From Oceanobacillus manasiensis (GTDB lineage Bacteria > Bacillota > Bacilli > Bacillales > Amphibacillaceae): 64,000 nt of DNA. Under the pieces are notes generated by a model that worked only from the letters and a program-made list of their open reading frames with translations, was not told where the DNA came from and did not search any database. Location of the stretch: NCBI RefSeq assembly GCF_000724085.1, contig NZ_CCDL010000001.1, forward strand, positions 1,054,001 to 1,118,000. The letters are read 5' to 3'. Made by a program: the position numbers and the translations under genes. Positions 54,587 to 63,985 of the stretch are shown in pieces (the stretch's first letter is position 1; each line of letters begins with the position of its first letter).

Positions 54587-55915
54587 ATGAGTAAAGGATT
54601 GAAGATTGCGACGATCGGTGGAGGCTCAAGTTATACGCCAGAACTGGTAGAAGGCTTTATAAAACGATACGATGAGTTACCAGTACGTGAATTATGGCTA
54701 GTGGATATAGAAGCAGGGAAAGAAAAGCTAGAAATAGTGGGAAACCTTGCAAAACGAATGATTGAAAAAGCAGGACTGCCAATTGAAGTTCATTTAACAT
54801 TAGATAGAAAAGCCGCATTAAAGGATGCTAATTTTGTTACAACCCAGTTTCGCGTTGGCCAATTGGACGCACGTGCTAAAGATGAAAGAATTCCGCTAAA
54901 GCATGGTGTGTTAGGTCAGGAAACGAATGGACCTGGTGGACTTTTTAAGGGATTGCGTACGATCCCCGTTATTTTAGACATTGTAAAAGACATGAAGGAG
55001 CTCTGCCCAGATGCTTGGTTAATTAACTTTACCAACCCTGCTGGTATGGTAACAGAAGCAATCCTTCGCTATACAGATCACGAAAAAGTGGTTGGGTTAT
55101 GTAATGTGCCAATTGGAATGGAAATGGGCACAGCAAAGCTATTGGATGTAGATCACTCCCGTCTTCGAATTGATTTCGCTGGTTTAAACCACATGGTATA
55201 CGGATTAGACGTGTATGTAGATGGTGTAAGTGTTAAAGAGAGAGTAATAGAATTGTTGGCTACTCCAAAGAATAGCAGCTTTGTGAAGAATGTAGAGGGA
55301 CTAGGATGGGAACCAGAATTTATTCGCGCATTAAATGCCCTAACCTGTCCTTATCATCAATATTATTACAAGCGTGATGAAATGTTGGAAAAAGAGCTGA
55401 AAAACTTTAAAGAGGGCACGACGAGAGCAGAAGTAGTGAAGAAATTAGAAGCAGAATTATTCGAGCTATACAAAGATCCTAACCTTTCCATCAAACCACC
55501 ACAGTTAGAGGAGAGAGGCGGGGCGTATTACAGTGATGCAGCGGTTCGATTGATTTCATCCATGTATAATGATAAGCGGGATATTCAACCGGTTAACACA
55601 AAGAATAATGGATCGATCGCAAGCATCCCAGATGACTCGGCAGTGGAAGTAAGCTGTGTTATTACCAAAGAAGGGCCTAAGCCGATTGTAAATGGGGACC
55701 TGCCAGTCGCCGTAAGAGGTTTAGTACAACAAATTAAATCATTTGAACGCGTAGGGGCAGAGGCGGCAGTGACGGGTAACTATGATACGGCGTTACTTGC
55801 TATGACAATCAATCCGCTCGTTCCTTCTGACAAAATAGGAAAAGTACTGTTGGATGAAATGCTGGAAGCACATAAAGAACATTTGCCACGGTTTTTCCAA
55901 GCTGTTGAAAAATAG
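54587..55915 (+). CDS. licH: 6-phospho-beta-glucosidase, GH4
   Basis: The 442-residue enzyme hydrolyses 6-phospho-beta-glucosides such as cellobiose 6-phosphate. It has the GH4 NAD-binding loop KIATIGGGSSYTPELVEGFIKRYDEL, the QETNGPGGLFKGLRTIP region, the metal-binding VGLCNVPIGMEMG (Cys) and FAGLNHMVYGLDV (His) and the QPVNTKNNGSIASIPDDSAVEV block; it is close to B. subtilis LicH throughout. AGGAGG precedes the ATG. No PTS gene is adjacent, so its substrate must be phosphorylated by a transporter encoded elsewhere. Confidence 0.95.
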   Translation: MSKGLKIATIGGGSSYTPELVEGFIKRYDELPVRELWLVDIEAGKEKLEIVGNLAKRMIEKAGLPIEVHLTLDRKAALKDANFVTTQFRVGQLDARAKDERIPLKHGVLGQETNGPGGLFKGLRTIPVILDIVKDMKELCPDAWLINFTNPAGMVTEAILRYTDHEKVVGLCNVPIGMEMGTAKLLDVDHSRLRIDFAGLNHMVYGLDVYVDGVSVKERVIELLATPKNSSFVKNVEGLGWEPEFIRALNALTCPYHQYYYKRDEMLEKELKNFKEGTTRAEVVKKLEAELFELYKDPNLSIKPPQLEERGGAYYSDAAVRLISSMYNDKRDIQPVNTKNNGSIASIPDDSAVEVSCVITKEGPKPIVNGDLPVAVRGLVQQIKSFERVGAEAAVTGNYDTALLAMTINPLVPSDKIGKVLLDEMLEAHKEHLPRFFQAVEK

Positions 55916-55918
55916 GAG

Positions 55919-55958
55919 AAAAGGGAGTAGTGATATAATTATTGCTGCTCCTTTTTTG
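55919..55958 (+). terminator. terminator of licH
   Basis: GGGAGTAG (55923-55930) pairs with CTGCTCC (55945-55951, one G-T pair), followed by TTTTTT. Confidence 0.8.
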
Positions 55959-56054
55959 TTTCATAAATTATGCAGGCGGCAATAAGGTCTTTTTCAATTA
56001 CTTCTTAGAGTAAAAAATTAAAATTAAAACGTAATTAATTATTGCTTTTAAACG

Positions 56055-56078
56055 TACTTTAAATTACTATATAAAGTA
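56055..56078. promoter_or_regulatory. inverted repeat before the HTH/F1-beta gene
   Basis: TACTTTA (56055-56061) and TAAAGTA (56072-56078) form a 7-bp-arm palindrome immediately before the ribosome binding site, a plausible operator for autoregulation by the encoded HTH protein. Confidence 0.45.
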
Positions 56079-56093
56079 AGGGAGGTGAAAATA

Positions 56094-57137
56094 ATGGATG
56101 ACTTAATTTTGAATGTAGGTTTGTTACGCAGAAAAGTACCGAATCTCACAAGTGCAGCACGTCAGGTTGGCTTGCGGCCAGCCACTGTTTCCAATCTATG
56201 CACGGGAAAAATACCTGTAGGGAGAGCGGAGGTTCGGACATTAGCTGCGCTTGCATCATTAGCCGATTGCAGCTTGGATGATCTGATTATTAGAGGGGAG
56301 AAGATCGAAATGATTGAAACCGGTGTAAAAACGCTAGATATGTTTGCTCCTTTAGCAAAGGGAGGTACGGTTGGTTTGGTTGCACGCCCTGGGATGGGAC
56401 AGCTCGCTGTGTTAGCAGAATTACTCTATCGGTTTAAAAAGGATGGTTATAAAACAATCTTTCTCATGCCTGAAGGTGAACAACAAGGATTAAATGAAAT
56501 CGTTGAAAATACTGAAATGATGACACACACGATTGAAGAGTCTTATAAGCGCATGGAAGAGATTGGTGACGGGCAGGATATGATGTTCGTTGCAGACAGA
56601 ACCCATGTTATAACAGGAGGCATTCACCAACTCCAAGAAGATCTCCAAGAGGCTGGAATTCATTCTGTTACAACGTTCCTTGTTGATTTAACAGGCGAAG
56701 TTGTGGATGAAGATTTACCATATGGACCACTTGAAACCTTATGGCAATTCGATGCAGACCTTGCTGCAAGGCATCGCTTTCCAGCCGTTAATCCTCTAAG
56801 TTCAACATCATCAGTTCTCGAAGGGGCTCATCTAGATCAAGAACACTTCACTATTCAACAAAAAGCCTTAAAAATGCTTCGTCGCTATAGGGAACTCCGT
56901 TCTTTAGTGAATGCTAGTGGAATGGAGCGAATTCCTAAATCTGAGCTACAAACATACCAACGAGGAGAGAAACTTGAAGCCTATTTAACACAGCCTTTTC
57001 ATGTTGCAGAGCCCTTTACCAAAAAGCCTGGCCATGCTGTTAGCCTGAAAGAGACATTGCGTGATGTGAAAGAGATCATGAATGGATCTTTAGATTCTAA
57101 AAATGTAGCTGAGCTAGAATTTATAGGGACGTTATAA
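56094..57137 (+). CDS. HTH protein fused to an F1-ATPase beta-subunit-like domain with a degenerate P-loop
   Basis: The 347-residue protein starts with a Cro/CI-type HTH (about residues 18-50: LTSAARQVGLRPATVSNLCTGK). From about residue 74 it follows the F1 beta-subunit: ETGVKTLDMFAPLAKGG, a P-loop equivalent at 97-104 reading ARPGMGQL where beta subunits have GGAGVGKT, FPAVNPLSSTS at 229-239, RYRELRSLVNASGM at 264-277, then LTQPFHVAEPFTKKPG and VSLKETLRDVKEIMNG. Catalytic Lys and Thr are lost and the central region is shortened, so ATP hydrolysis is unlikely; nucleotide or partner binding is possible. The ATG at 56094 follows GGGAGG; a GTG at 56085 is too close to it. I know of no described function. 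Confidence 0.85.
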   Translation: MDDLILNVGLLRRKVPNLTSAARQVGLRPATVSNLCTGKIPVGRAEVRTLAALASLADCSLDDLIIRGEKIEMIETGVKTLDMFAPLAKGGTVGLVARPGMGQLAVLAELLYRFKKDGYKTIFLMPEGEQQGLNEIVENTEMMTHTIEESYKRMEEIGDGQDMMFVADRTHVITGGIHQLQEDLQEAGIHSVTTFLVDLTGEVVDEDLPYGPLETLWQFDADLAARHRFPAVNPLSSTSSVLEGAHLDQEHFTIQQKALKMLRRYRELRSLVNASGMERIPKSELQTYQRGEKLEAYLTQPFHVAEPFTKKPGHAVSLKETLRDVKEIMNGSLDSKNVAELEFIGTL

Positions 57138-57167
57138 TAGCTAGGTAAAGAATCAGGAATTTAAAGA

Positions 57168-57193
57168 AGTGGGGGGACGCTTCATCCCCCACT
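57168..57193. terminator. bidirectional terminator between the HTH/F1-beta gene and galM
   Basis: AGTGGGGG (57168-57175) pairs with CCCCCACT (57186-57193) around a 10-base loop, flanked by A and T residues. Confidence 0.8.
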
Positions 57194-57197
57194 AAAT

Positions 57198-58235
57198 TTA
57201 CAAAACCCCAAACTCAAATAAAGTCCTAGTCTGATAAACTTCTCCTGGCTTCAATACTACTCCCGGAAATCCTTCGTGATGCAAGGAAGCGGGGGAGGCT
57301 TGTGTTTCAAAGCAGACACCAAGATACTGGCGCGACATTCCTTCCTGTAACTCTAGTCCTTCTGCCAAATTATTTGATGTATACATCACCATGCCAGGCT
57401 GGTCTGTTTGAACTGTCATTTTTCTACCTGAGACCGGATCAGCTGCTGTTACCTTTGTTTCCTTATCATTTTCGTTAAAAATAAAATAGTGATCAATGCC
57501 TTTTCCAGCGACACGATTTTGATCTGTACTCGCGTTAAATCCATCTCCTAGGGGACGCGCACTTCGAAAATCAAACGGGCTCCCATCCACAGGAAGCAGC
57601 TCACCTGTCGGAATAAGCTCCTCATCAAGCTCTACAAACTGATCGCTATCAATCGACACATGCTGCTCATGCAAGCTATGCCGCAAATTCCCACTCAAAT
57701 TAAAATAGGAATGATTGGTTAACGTGAGAGGCGTCGTTTTGTCAGTTGATGCCGTATAACTAATCTCGAATTGATTGTTTTGATGTAAGGTGTAAGTGAC
57801 TTGAACGTCCACATTTCCCGGATAGCCACCTTCCCCGTCATCTCTGTTATAAGAAAGCACAAGACCCACAGCATCGACCTTTTCAAAGGGCTCTACATCC
57901 CAAATGACCTGATGAAATCCTGTTGAGCCACCATGGAGGTGATGCGTGCCTTCATTGTTTTCCAGCTTGTATTCCTGGCCATCCAGTGTGAATTGGCTGT
58001 TTGCAATCCTCCCAGCAACTGGGCCAATCAAGGCACCGAAATAATTGGGGTTCGTTTGATAATCCTTGTAATCGGCATAGCCAAGCACGATGTTTTCCAG
58101 GTTGCCAGCTTTATCAGGGACGAGCATTTTCGTAATAATGCCGCCAAAGTTTAGTACATTAACCTGCATCCCGTTATCATTCGTAAGGGTATATTCCTTC
58201 CATGATTTCTCCAAATCCCTAACTTCTATTTTCAA
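57198..58235 (-). CDS. galM: aldose 1-epimerase (galactose mutarotase)
   Basis: The 345-residue cytosolic enzyme interconverts alpha- and beta-anomers of galactose. It has VLNFGGIITKMLVPDKAGNLENIVLGY, the active-site GTHHLHGGSTGFHQVIWDVE and LTNHSYFNLSGN histidines and the catalytic Glu in GVCFETQASPASLHHEGFPG. It is the last gene of galKETM, 15 bases after galT, with GGTGGGAG upstream. Confidence 0.93.
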   Translation of the reverse strand: MKIEVRDLEKSWKEYTLTNDNGMQVNVLNFGGIITKMLVPDKAGNLENIVLGYADYKDYQTNPNYFGALIGPVAGRIANSQFTLDGQEYKLENNEGTHHLHGGSTGFHQVIWDVEPFEKVDAVGLVLSYNRDDGEGGYPGNVDVQVTYTLHQNNQFEISYTASTDKTTPLTLTNHSYFNLSGNLRHSLHEQHVSIDSDQFVELDEELIPTGELLPVDGSPFDFRSARPLGDGFNASTDQNRVAGKGIDHYFIFNENDKETKVTAADPVSGRKMTVQTDQPGMVMYTSNNLAEGLELQEGMSRQYLGVCFETQASPASLHHEGFPGVVLKPGEVYQTRTLFEFGVL

Positions 58236-58250
58236 TCTACTCCCACCTTT

Positions 58251-59723
58251 CTATAATGTGTGAAGGAACCGCTGAAAAGCATCCTTCTCTTTAAAGACGC
58301 CGGCATTCTCGAGAACCCGGACGAATTTTTTACCAAGCTCGTGCTGTATGATGTTTTCCGCTTCTGATGCTGACTCTATCGTACCATAAGTCTCTTTAAG
58401 TTCCGTGGCCCATTGCTCATGTATCGGATTCACCAAAGCATCCTTACCCATCAGCTCTTTTTCTAATTCAACAAGCTCTTCTTTTAGTCTAGCTGGTAGA
58501 ACGGCAAGGCCCATCACTTCAATCAGGCCAATGTTTTCCTTTTTAATATGATGCACATCAGCATGGGGGTGAAAAATCCCCATTGGATGTTCCGCAGATG
58601 TTCGATTGTTGCGCAGGACAAGATCTAGCTCATATTTGCCATCACGCCTGCGCGCAATTGGGGTAATGGTGTTATGGGCCACATCACCAGTAAACGCCTG
58701 AATGGCAGCTGAATCATCTGAATAGCTGAGCCATGTTTGAAGAATATGATCAGCAGCATCCAGTAGCTGTGCTGTGTGCTCACTTTTTAAGCGAATTACG
58801 GATAGTGGCCAGTTCAAAACAGCTGCTTCAACATCTGGAAAATCGCCAAGCGACACGGGGAAGGATTCTGTCGCGTTGCTCATGGCAAACTCATAACGGC
58901 CTGCCTGGTAATGGTCATGGCTCAGGATCGAGCCGCCAACAATCGGCAGGTCTGCATTTGATCCAATAAAATAGTGTGGAAAAATTTCCGTGAACGCCAG
59001 TAAGCGGGCGAACGCTTCTTTGCTGATTTTCATATCACGATGTTCTTCAGCAAGTAAAATGCTGTGCTCGTTATAGTAAACATAAGGAGAATACTGAAAG
59101 TACCATGTTTCTCCGCTAAGTGGTACCCGGATCATCCGATGATTTGCCCTTGCCGGGTGTCCAGTACGCCCAGCATAGCCTTCGTTTTCGATGCAAAGCA
59201 CACATTTTGGATAATCGAGCACCTGCTTCATTTCCCGATCGCGCCTAATTTGCTCGGGGTCTTTTTCTGGTTTGGACAAATTAATCGTAATATCCAAGTT
59301 CCCGTACTTGGTTTCGGTTTTAAAATGAACGTTCTTTTTTATTCGATTCATTTGGATATAGTTGCTGTTTTTACTGAGCTTATAAAAATAGTCGGTTGCC
59401 TCAACTGGAGACATATCATATTTTTTATAAAACTGTTCATTCACGACAGAGGGACGTGCGATAAAGCAATTCATGATGTTGGCAGATAGCATTTCTTTTT
59501 CCTCTAGCACATCGGTAATGATGCCTTCGTTGATGGCGTAGGAAGTGATCGCCTCCAGGATATCGGGAATGGAACGATCTGTATTAACTGGCTCTATTTC
59601 CGGAAAGGATGGGAGCTTCAAAATCTGCATCACTTGATTTCGTGCATAAATCTCATCAGCGGGCTCAATTAACTTTTCGGTAATGGCTTGCTGAACGAGG
59701 GATGAAATGTCTTCATAAATCAT
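58251..59723 (-). CDS. galT: UTP/UDP-glucose--hexose-1-phosphate uridylyltransferase, class II GalT
   Basis: The 490-residue protein is the long Firmicute-type GalT, with LPSFPEIEP near the N-terminus, the [23 protein letters not shown] segment, [18 protein letters not shown] and [32 protein letters not shown] near the C-terminus. It transfers UMP between UDP-glucose and galactose 1-phosphate. Its start overlaps the galE stop by 4 bases (ATGA type), so the two are translationally coupled. Confidence 0.95.
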   Translation of the reverse strand: MIYEDISSLVQQAITEKLIEPADEIYARNQVMQILKLPSFPEIEPVNTDRSIPDILEAITSYAINEGIITDVLEEKEMLSANIMNCFIARPSVVNEQFYKKYDMSPVEATDYFYKLSKNSNYIQMNRIKKNVHFKTETKYGNLDITINLSKPEKDPEQIRRDREMKQVLDYPKCVLCIENEGYAGRTGHPARANHRMIRVPLSGETWYFQYSPYVYYNEHSILLAEEHRDMKISKEAFARLLAFTEIFPHYFIGSNADLPIVGGSILSHDHYQAGRYEFAMSNATESFPVSLGDFPDVEAAVLNWPLSVIRLKSEHTAQLLDAADHILQTWLSYSDDSAAIQAFTGDVAHNTITPIARRRDGKYELDLVLRNNRTSAEHPMGIFHPHADVHHIKKENIGLIEVMGLAVLPARLKEELVELEKELMGKDALVNPIHEQWATELKETYGTIESASEAENIIQHELGKKFVRVLENAGVFKEKDAFQRFLHTL

Positions 59724-60721
59724 TTGTTGTCAGCCTCCTCGTACCCGTTTGGGTGGGATGTATGCCAGTTCCAGGCGTCCTGCATAATGGTATGGATGGC
59801 AGTGCGTTTTGGGCTCCATCCTAGGATGCGCTTCGCTTTTTCCGGGCTCGCAATTAGCGCAGCTGGATCTCCGGCACGGCGTGGACCAGATTGTGTGGGG
59901 ATCTCTTTCCCTGTTGCCGATTGTGCTGCCTCAATCATTTCTTTCACGGAAAAGCCATGACTACTGCCAAGGTTAAAAATGTCACTACTTCCGCCATTTT
60001 TTAAATAATCTAGTGCAAGCAGGTGGGCTTCGATCAAGTCCTCGACATGTACATAATCACGGATACACGTTCCATCAGCCGTGTCATAATCCTCACCAAA
60101 GATCGTAATATGGTCGCGTTGGCCAAGGGCGGCTTGGAGAATGATCGGAACAAGATGTGTTTCCGGACGATGATCTTCGCCGATTTCCCCTGACACGCGA
60201 GCCCCAGCTACATTAAAATAGCGCAAGGAGACATAACTGATGTCATGAGCCTGTGCAGTCCAACGCATCATTTTTTCCATCGTCAGTTTCGTTTCCCCAT
60301 ATGTGCTTGCCGGGTTTGTCGGCATTTCCTCCGTGATTGGCACGGCTTCTGGTTCTCCGTAAGTTGCAGCAGTAGAGGAGAAAACAATCTCTTTTACACC
60401 ATGCTCGACCATTTCCTCGAGTAAGACCTGGGTGCCATACACATTGTTGTCAAAGTACTGTAATGGCTTATCCATCGATTCTCCGACAAGCGAACTTGCA
60501 GCAAAATGAATGACGGATTCAATGGATTCATTGGAAAAAACCTCGTTTAAAAAGTCGCGCTCACGTATATCCCCTTGGTAAAAGGTAGCTTTTGGATGAA
60601 CAGCCGCCTCGTGACCTGTTAGCAAATTATCTACAACCACTACGTCCTTGCCACTTTCAACTAATTGATAGACCGCATGGGAACCGATATAGCCTGCTCC
60701 GCCTAACACAAGAATGCTCAT
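59720..60721 (-). CDS. galE: UDP-glucose 4-epimerase
   Basis: The 333-residue extended-SDR enzyme has the NAD loop [15 protein letters not shown], the [10 protein letters not shown] segment, the YxxxK pair in STYGETK and the [13 protein letters not shown] block typical of GalE. It converts UDP-galactose to UDP-glucose. Its start overlaps the galK stop by 4 bases. Confidence 0.95.
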   Translation of the reverse strand: MSILVLGGAGYIGSHAVYQLVESGKDVVVVDNLLTGHEAAVHPKATFYQGDIRERDFLNEVFSNESIESVIHFAASSLVGESMDKPLQYFDNNVYGTQVLLEEMVEHGVKEIVFSSTAATYGEPEAVPITEEMPTNPASTYGETKLTMEKMMRWTAQAHDISYVSLRYFNVAGARVSGEIGEDHRPETHLVPIILQAALGQRDHITIFGEDYDTADGTCIRDYVHVEDLIEAHLLALDYLKNGGSSDIFNLGSSHGFSVKEMIEAAQSATGKEIPTQSGPRRAGDPAALIASPEKAKRILGWSPKRTAIHTIMQDAWNWHTSHPNGYEEADNK

Positions 60722-61893
60722 CTCATCACTCCTTCTTTTATTTCCTTTGCCCCGTCGCCAATGCTTGCAGTATAAAAGGTGGCTTCATAGCCGATTTTCT
60801 GTTTATAGGTGAATTGGATTTGTTCCTTTACCATGTCTAGCTTCGCATTTTCAACAATCGCAATCGCACACCCACCAAAGCCTGCGCCTGTCATGCGTGC
60901 GCCAACTACGCCGTCTAATTCCCATGCCGTCTCAACTAATGTGTCGAGTTCTTCACCGGTCACTTCATAATCCTCTTTTAGGGAGAGGTGGGAGGCGTTC
61001 ATGAGTTTGCCGAATGCTTTTAAGTCGTTTTCTTCTAGCTTTGCTTTTGCCTCTAATGTGCGAGCGTTTTCAAAAACAGCATGCTTTGCCCGCTTTGCAT
61101 GAATGGGATCTTTGATTAGATGTTTATTTTGGTCAAATGTTTCCTTGGAAAGCTCCCCTAAACTTGTCATATCAAGCTCTTTCTGTAAGTCAGCAAGTGC
61201 TGTTTCACATTGACTGCGGCGCTCATTATATTTTGAACCGGCCAATGTACGCTGTTTATTCGTATTAATGATTAAGATGGAATGGTTGGCGAGCACGAGC
61301 GGGGCATAGTGGTATTCCAGCGTTTGACAGTTTAATAGAATTGCGTGATCCTGCTTGCCCATGCCAATTGCAAACTGATCCATAATGCCACTGTTTACCC
61401 CAATATAGTTATTTTCCACATGCTGTCCGAGCTTCACCATGTCAATTCGGTCGAGCGTTACATGGAATAGTTCTTCCACAAGTACGCCTGTTACCATTTC
61501 AATCGATGCTGAGGATGAAAGCCCCGCTCCATTCGGTATGTTGCCGTAAAATAAAATATCAGCCCCTGATTCTAGTTGGTGGCCTTTTTCGATGATGGCG
61601 CGGATCATCCCTTTCGGATAGTTGGCCCAGTTGTCAGCTTCGTTGTAATCAAGATTATTCAAGTCACATTCGATCACCCCAGTTTCTGGGAAATTCATCG
61701 AATAGAAACGTAACTTTTGATCCGAGCGCTTGCTGGAAACCGCATACGTGCCAAACGAAATCGCAGCAGGGAAAACATGCCCGCCGTTGTAATCCGTATG
61801 CTCCCCAATCAAGTTAATACGGCCCGGGGCGAAAAAAGTGCGCGGGTTGCCGGATGTAGGAAAAACGCTTTTAAACTCTGCGGCTAAATTCAT
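60718..61893 (-). CDS. galK: galactokinase
   Basis: The 391-residue GHMP kinase has the galactokinase signature [19 protein letters not shown], the ATP motif [10 protein letters not shown] and the C-terminal [12 protein letters not shown]. It phosphorylates galactose at C1 and leads the galKETM operon. The ATG at 61893 is 9 bases after GGAGG; an ATG 4 bases upstream is out of frame. Expression should depend on the promoter and AT-rich operator at 61920-61983. Confidence 0.95.
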   Translation of the reverse strand: MNLAAEFKSVFPTSGNPRTFFAPGRINLIGEHTDYNGGHVFPAAISFGTYAVSSKRSDQKLRFYSMNFPETGVIECDLNNLDYNEADNWANYPKGMIRAIIEKGHQLESGADILFYGNIPNGAGLSSSASIEMVTGVLVEELFHVTLDRIDMVKLGQHVENNYIGVNSGIMDQFAIGMGKQDHAILLNCQTLEYHYAPLVLANHSILIINTNKQRTLAGSKYNERRSQCETALADLQKELDMTSLGELSKETFDQNKHLIKDPIHAKRAKHAVFENARTLEAKAKLEENDLKAFGKLMNASHLSLKEDYEVTGEELDTLVETAWELDGVVGARMTGAGFGGCAIAIVENAKLDMVKEQIQFTYKQKIGYEATFYTASIGDGAKEIKEGVMR

Positions 61894-61919
61894 GCATGGT
61901 ATCCTCCTCTAATTATATA

Positions 61920-61983
61920 GTTTATTAAATTAATTAATTAAGTTAAGCTTAACCTGTTTTCCATAATCTTTCAAGCGCTTTCT
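61920..61983 (-). promoter_or_regulatory. galK promoter region, AT-rich operator and cre-like site
   Basis: On the minus strand TTGAAA (61969-61974), 17 bases and TAAGCT (61946-61951) give a possible promoter. Downstream lies a palindrome-rich AT block around TTAATTAATTAATTT (61927-61941 region) that shares ATTAATTTAAT with the ROK promoter. A cre-like sequence, TTCAAGCGCTTTCT (61970-61983, 12 of 14), overlaps the -35 box. Confidence 0.55.
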
Positions 61984-62004
61984 TAATTAAAATGCATTGT
62001 GGGA

Positions 62005-62375
62005 GTCGCGTGTGAGGCATGAGAAGTCGCGTGAGAGGCAAGCATAAGAAGTGACACGAGAGCCATAGGAAGTGACACGACAGCCATAGGAAGTGACACG
62101 ACAGCCATAAGAAGTGACACGACAACCATAGGAAGTGACACGACAGCCATGAAAAGTGACACGACAACCATAGGAAGTGAAACTACCAGAAGTGGCGCAC
62201 CACCTCCAAGAAGAGACGCGTCACCCTCAAGGAGAGACGCAACAATCCCCAAAAGAGACGCACCAGCCCCAAGAATTGACGCACCACCGTCAAGAAGAGA
62301 CGCACACCGTCAAGAAGAGACGCACCAGCCCCAAGAATTGACGCACCACCCCAAGAAGAGACACTCCAGCCCCAA
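62005..62375. repeat. phased 21-bp tandem array, about 17 units (array 3)
   Basis: Two units beginning GTCGCG (62005, 62026) are followed after 25 bases by seven units spaced exactly 21 bases from 62051 to 62177 (core GTGACACGA with AGCCATAGGAA; the last is degenerate), then after 15 bases by a second run from 62192 with core GACGCACCA followed by GCCCCAAGAA or CCGTCAAGAA, mostly 21 bases with two 20-base units. The array lies between the galK promoter and the BCCT gene. Open frames through it on both strands are a consequence of the 21-base period. Function unknown. Confidence 0.88.
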
Positions 62376-62491
62376 GCCTATCTAACACATCACGCTCACC
62401 ATTAAAATATATTCTGTATATTTTATGCCTCAGTTTAAATACTAAAAGGACTACTAGCATGAGTTAGCATGAAGTGGAAAGGAAGAATGAA
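62376..62491 (+). promoter_or_regulatory. leader of the BCCT gene
   Basis: This AT-rich stretch after array 3 contains TATATTCTGTATATTTTATG (about 62408-62427), which could hold -10 elements, but no convincing -35/-10 pair was identified. Confidence 0.3.
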
Positions 62492-63985
62492 ATGAAACGT
62501 GTGACATCAGAGGTATCAGCCGTTTTTTGGATTACGTTGGCGATCACAATAGCCATGTCTATTTGGGGAACGGTGGCTCCAAAGTTATTTGAAAACTATT
62601 CAGGTATATTGATGAACTTTATATCAGTTCATTTTGGTTGGTATTACTTACTTGTGGTATCCTTATTCCTTATATTTTGTATCTATTTAATTTTTAGTCG
62701 CTATGGAAAAATAAGACTTGGAAAGCCAACAGATCGTCCTGAATTTGGTTATATTTCATGGTTTGCGATGTTATTTAGTGCTGGTATGGGAATTGGTCTC
62801 GTGTTTTATGGTGTTGCCTCCCCATTATCGCATTATATAAAAACGCCACCCAAAGCAGAGCCTGGCACCGTCGAGGCATTGGAGGATGCTTTACGTATTA
62901 CCTTCTTTCACTATGGCATCCATGCATGGGCGGTTTATGCAACCATTGCTTTAATTTTGGCTTATTTCACTTTTCGCCATGATAAACCAGCCTTGGTTAG
63001 CGCGACGTTAGAACCTCTTTTAGGTCAACGTATGAATGGAGGATGGGGCAAGGCTGTCGATGTTATCGCCGTTTTTGCAACCGTGATTGGGGTAGCTACT
63101 ACGCTTGGCTTTGGTGCTACGCAAATTAATGGTGGGCTTACCTACCTCTTTGGAGTGGAAAGTCATTTTTGGGTGCAACTCCTTATTATTGTTGTGGCAA
63201 CCGTTTTATTTATGATTTCTACCTATTCTGGTTTAGGAAAAGGGATTAAATATTTAAGTAACAGTAATATGATCTTGGCAGGAACCTTGTTAATCGCAAC
63301 CTTAATATTTGGACCAACCCTGTACATTCTCAACTCACTAACCAATTCAGTGGGCACATACATCATTAGCCTGCCAGTGGAGGGAGTTCGGATTGCTCCT
63401 AATAATGAGTCAGAAAGGCAATGGGTCATGGATTGGACTGTATTCTTCTGGTCCTGGTGGATCGCTTGGTCGCCATTTGTTGGGATCTTTATTGCCCGTA
63501 TCTCCAAAGGACGTACCATCCGAGAATTTCTATCAGGCGTCCTTCTTGTTCCGACCATTGTGTGTTTTTTATGGTTCACAACGTTCGGTATGTCCGGAAT
63601 AGACGTCCAAAACAGTGGCGTGGACTTGGCTAGCTTGCCTGATGAGCAAGTATTGTTTGGCATGTTTGATCAATTATCTTTAGGGTTCATTCTTTCCATA
63701 CTAGGGATTTTATTGATCTCCACGTTCTTTATTACATCTGCGGATTCTGCAACGTTTGTGTTAGGAATGCAAACAACGAACGGATCATTATCACCTTCCA
63801 CTGCGGTTAAATTCACTTGGGGAATCGCACAGTCCTTAATTGCTGCTGTTTTACTTTATACTGGTGGGCTACAAGCCTTACAAAATGTACTTATCTCGGC
63901 CGCATTTCCGTTTTCACTCATTATCATACTGATGTGTTTATCCTTTTTTAAAGTGTTGAAAAAGGATAAAGCAGGAGGTAGGTAG
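62492..63985 (+). CDS. BCCT-family transporter (glycine betaine/choline/carnitine type)
   Basis: The 497-residue membrane protein has twelve predicted membrane segments, the family motif SAGMGIGLVFYGVASPLSHY with its Gly-rich sodium-site region, and the Trp-rich segment MDWTVFFWSWWIAWSPFVGIFIARISKGRTIREF. The GMGIG form is common in betaine transporters such as OpuD and BetP. It imports compatible solutes, driven by sodium or protons. The ATG at 62492 is placed after AAAGGAAG; an in-frame GTG at 62474 is possible. The C-terminus is complete inside the window. This agrees with a halotolerant host. Confidence 0.9.
   Translation: MKRVTSEVSAVFWITLAITIAMSIWGTVAPKLFENYSGILMNFISVHFGWYYLLVVSLFLIFCIYLIFSRYGKIRLGKPTDRPEFGYISWFAMLFSAGMGIGLVFYGVASPLSHYIKTPPKAEPGTVEALEDALRITFFHYGIHAWAVYATIALILAYFTFRHDKPALVSATLEPLLGQRMNGGWGKAVDVIAVFATVIGVATTLGFGATQINGGLTYLFGVESHFWVQLLIIVVATVLFMISTYSGLGKGIKYLSNSNMILAGTLLIATLIFGPTLYILNSLTNSVGTYIISLPVEGVRIAPNNESERQWVMDWTVFFWSWWIAWSPFVGIFIARISKGRTIREFLSGVLLVPTIVCFLWFTTFGMSGIDVQNSGVDLASLPDEQVLFGMFDQLSLGFILSILGILLISTFFITSADSATFVLGMQTTNGSLSPSTAVKFTWGIAQSLIAAVLLYTGGLQALQNVLISAAFPFSLIIILMCLSFFKVLKKDKAGGR

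Noticed and set aside
61900-61915. TATAAT-like box close to galK as its -10 element
   Set aside because: Transcription from it would start within the ribosome binding site, leaving no leader.
61949-62385. Repetitive frames through array 3 on both strands
   Set aside because: Same cause as the other arrays; no start signals and no conserved domain.
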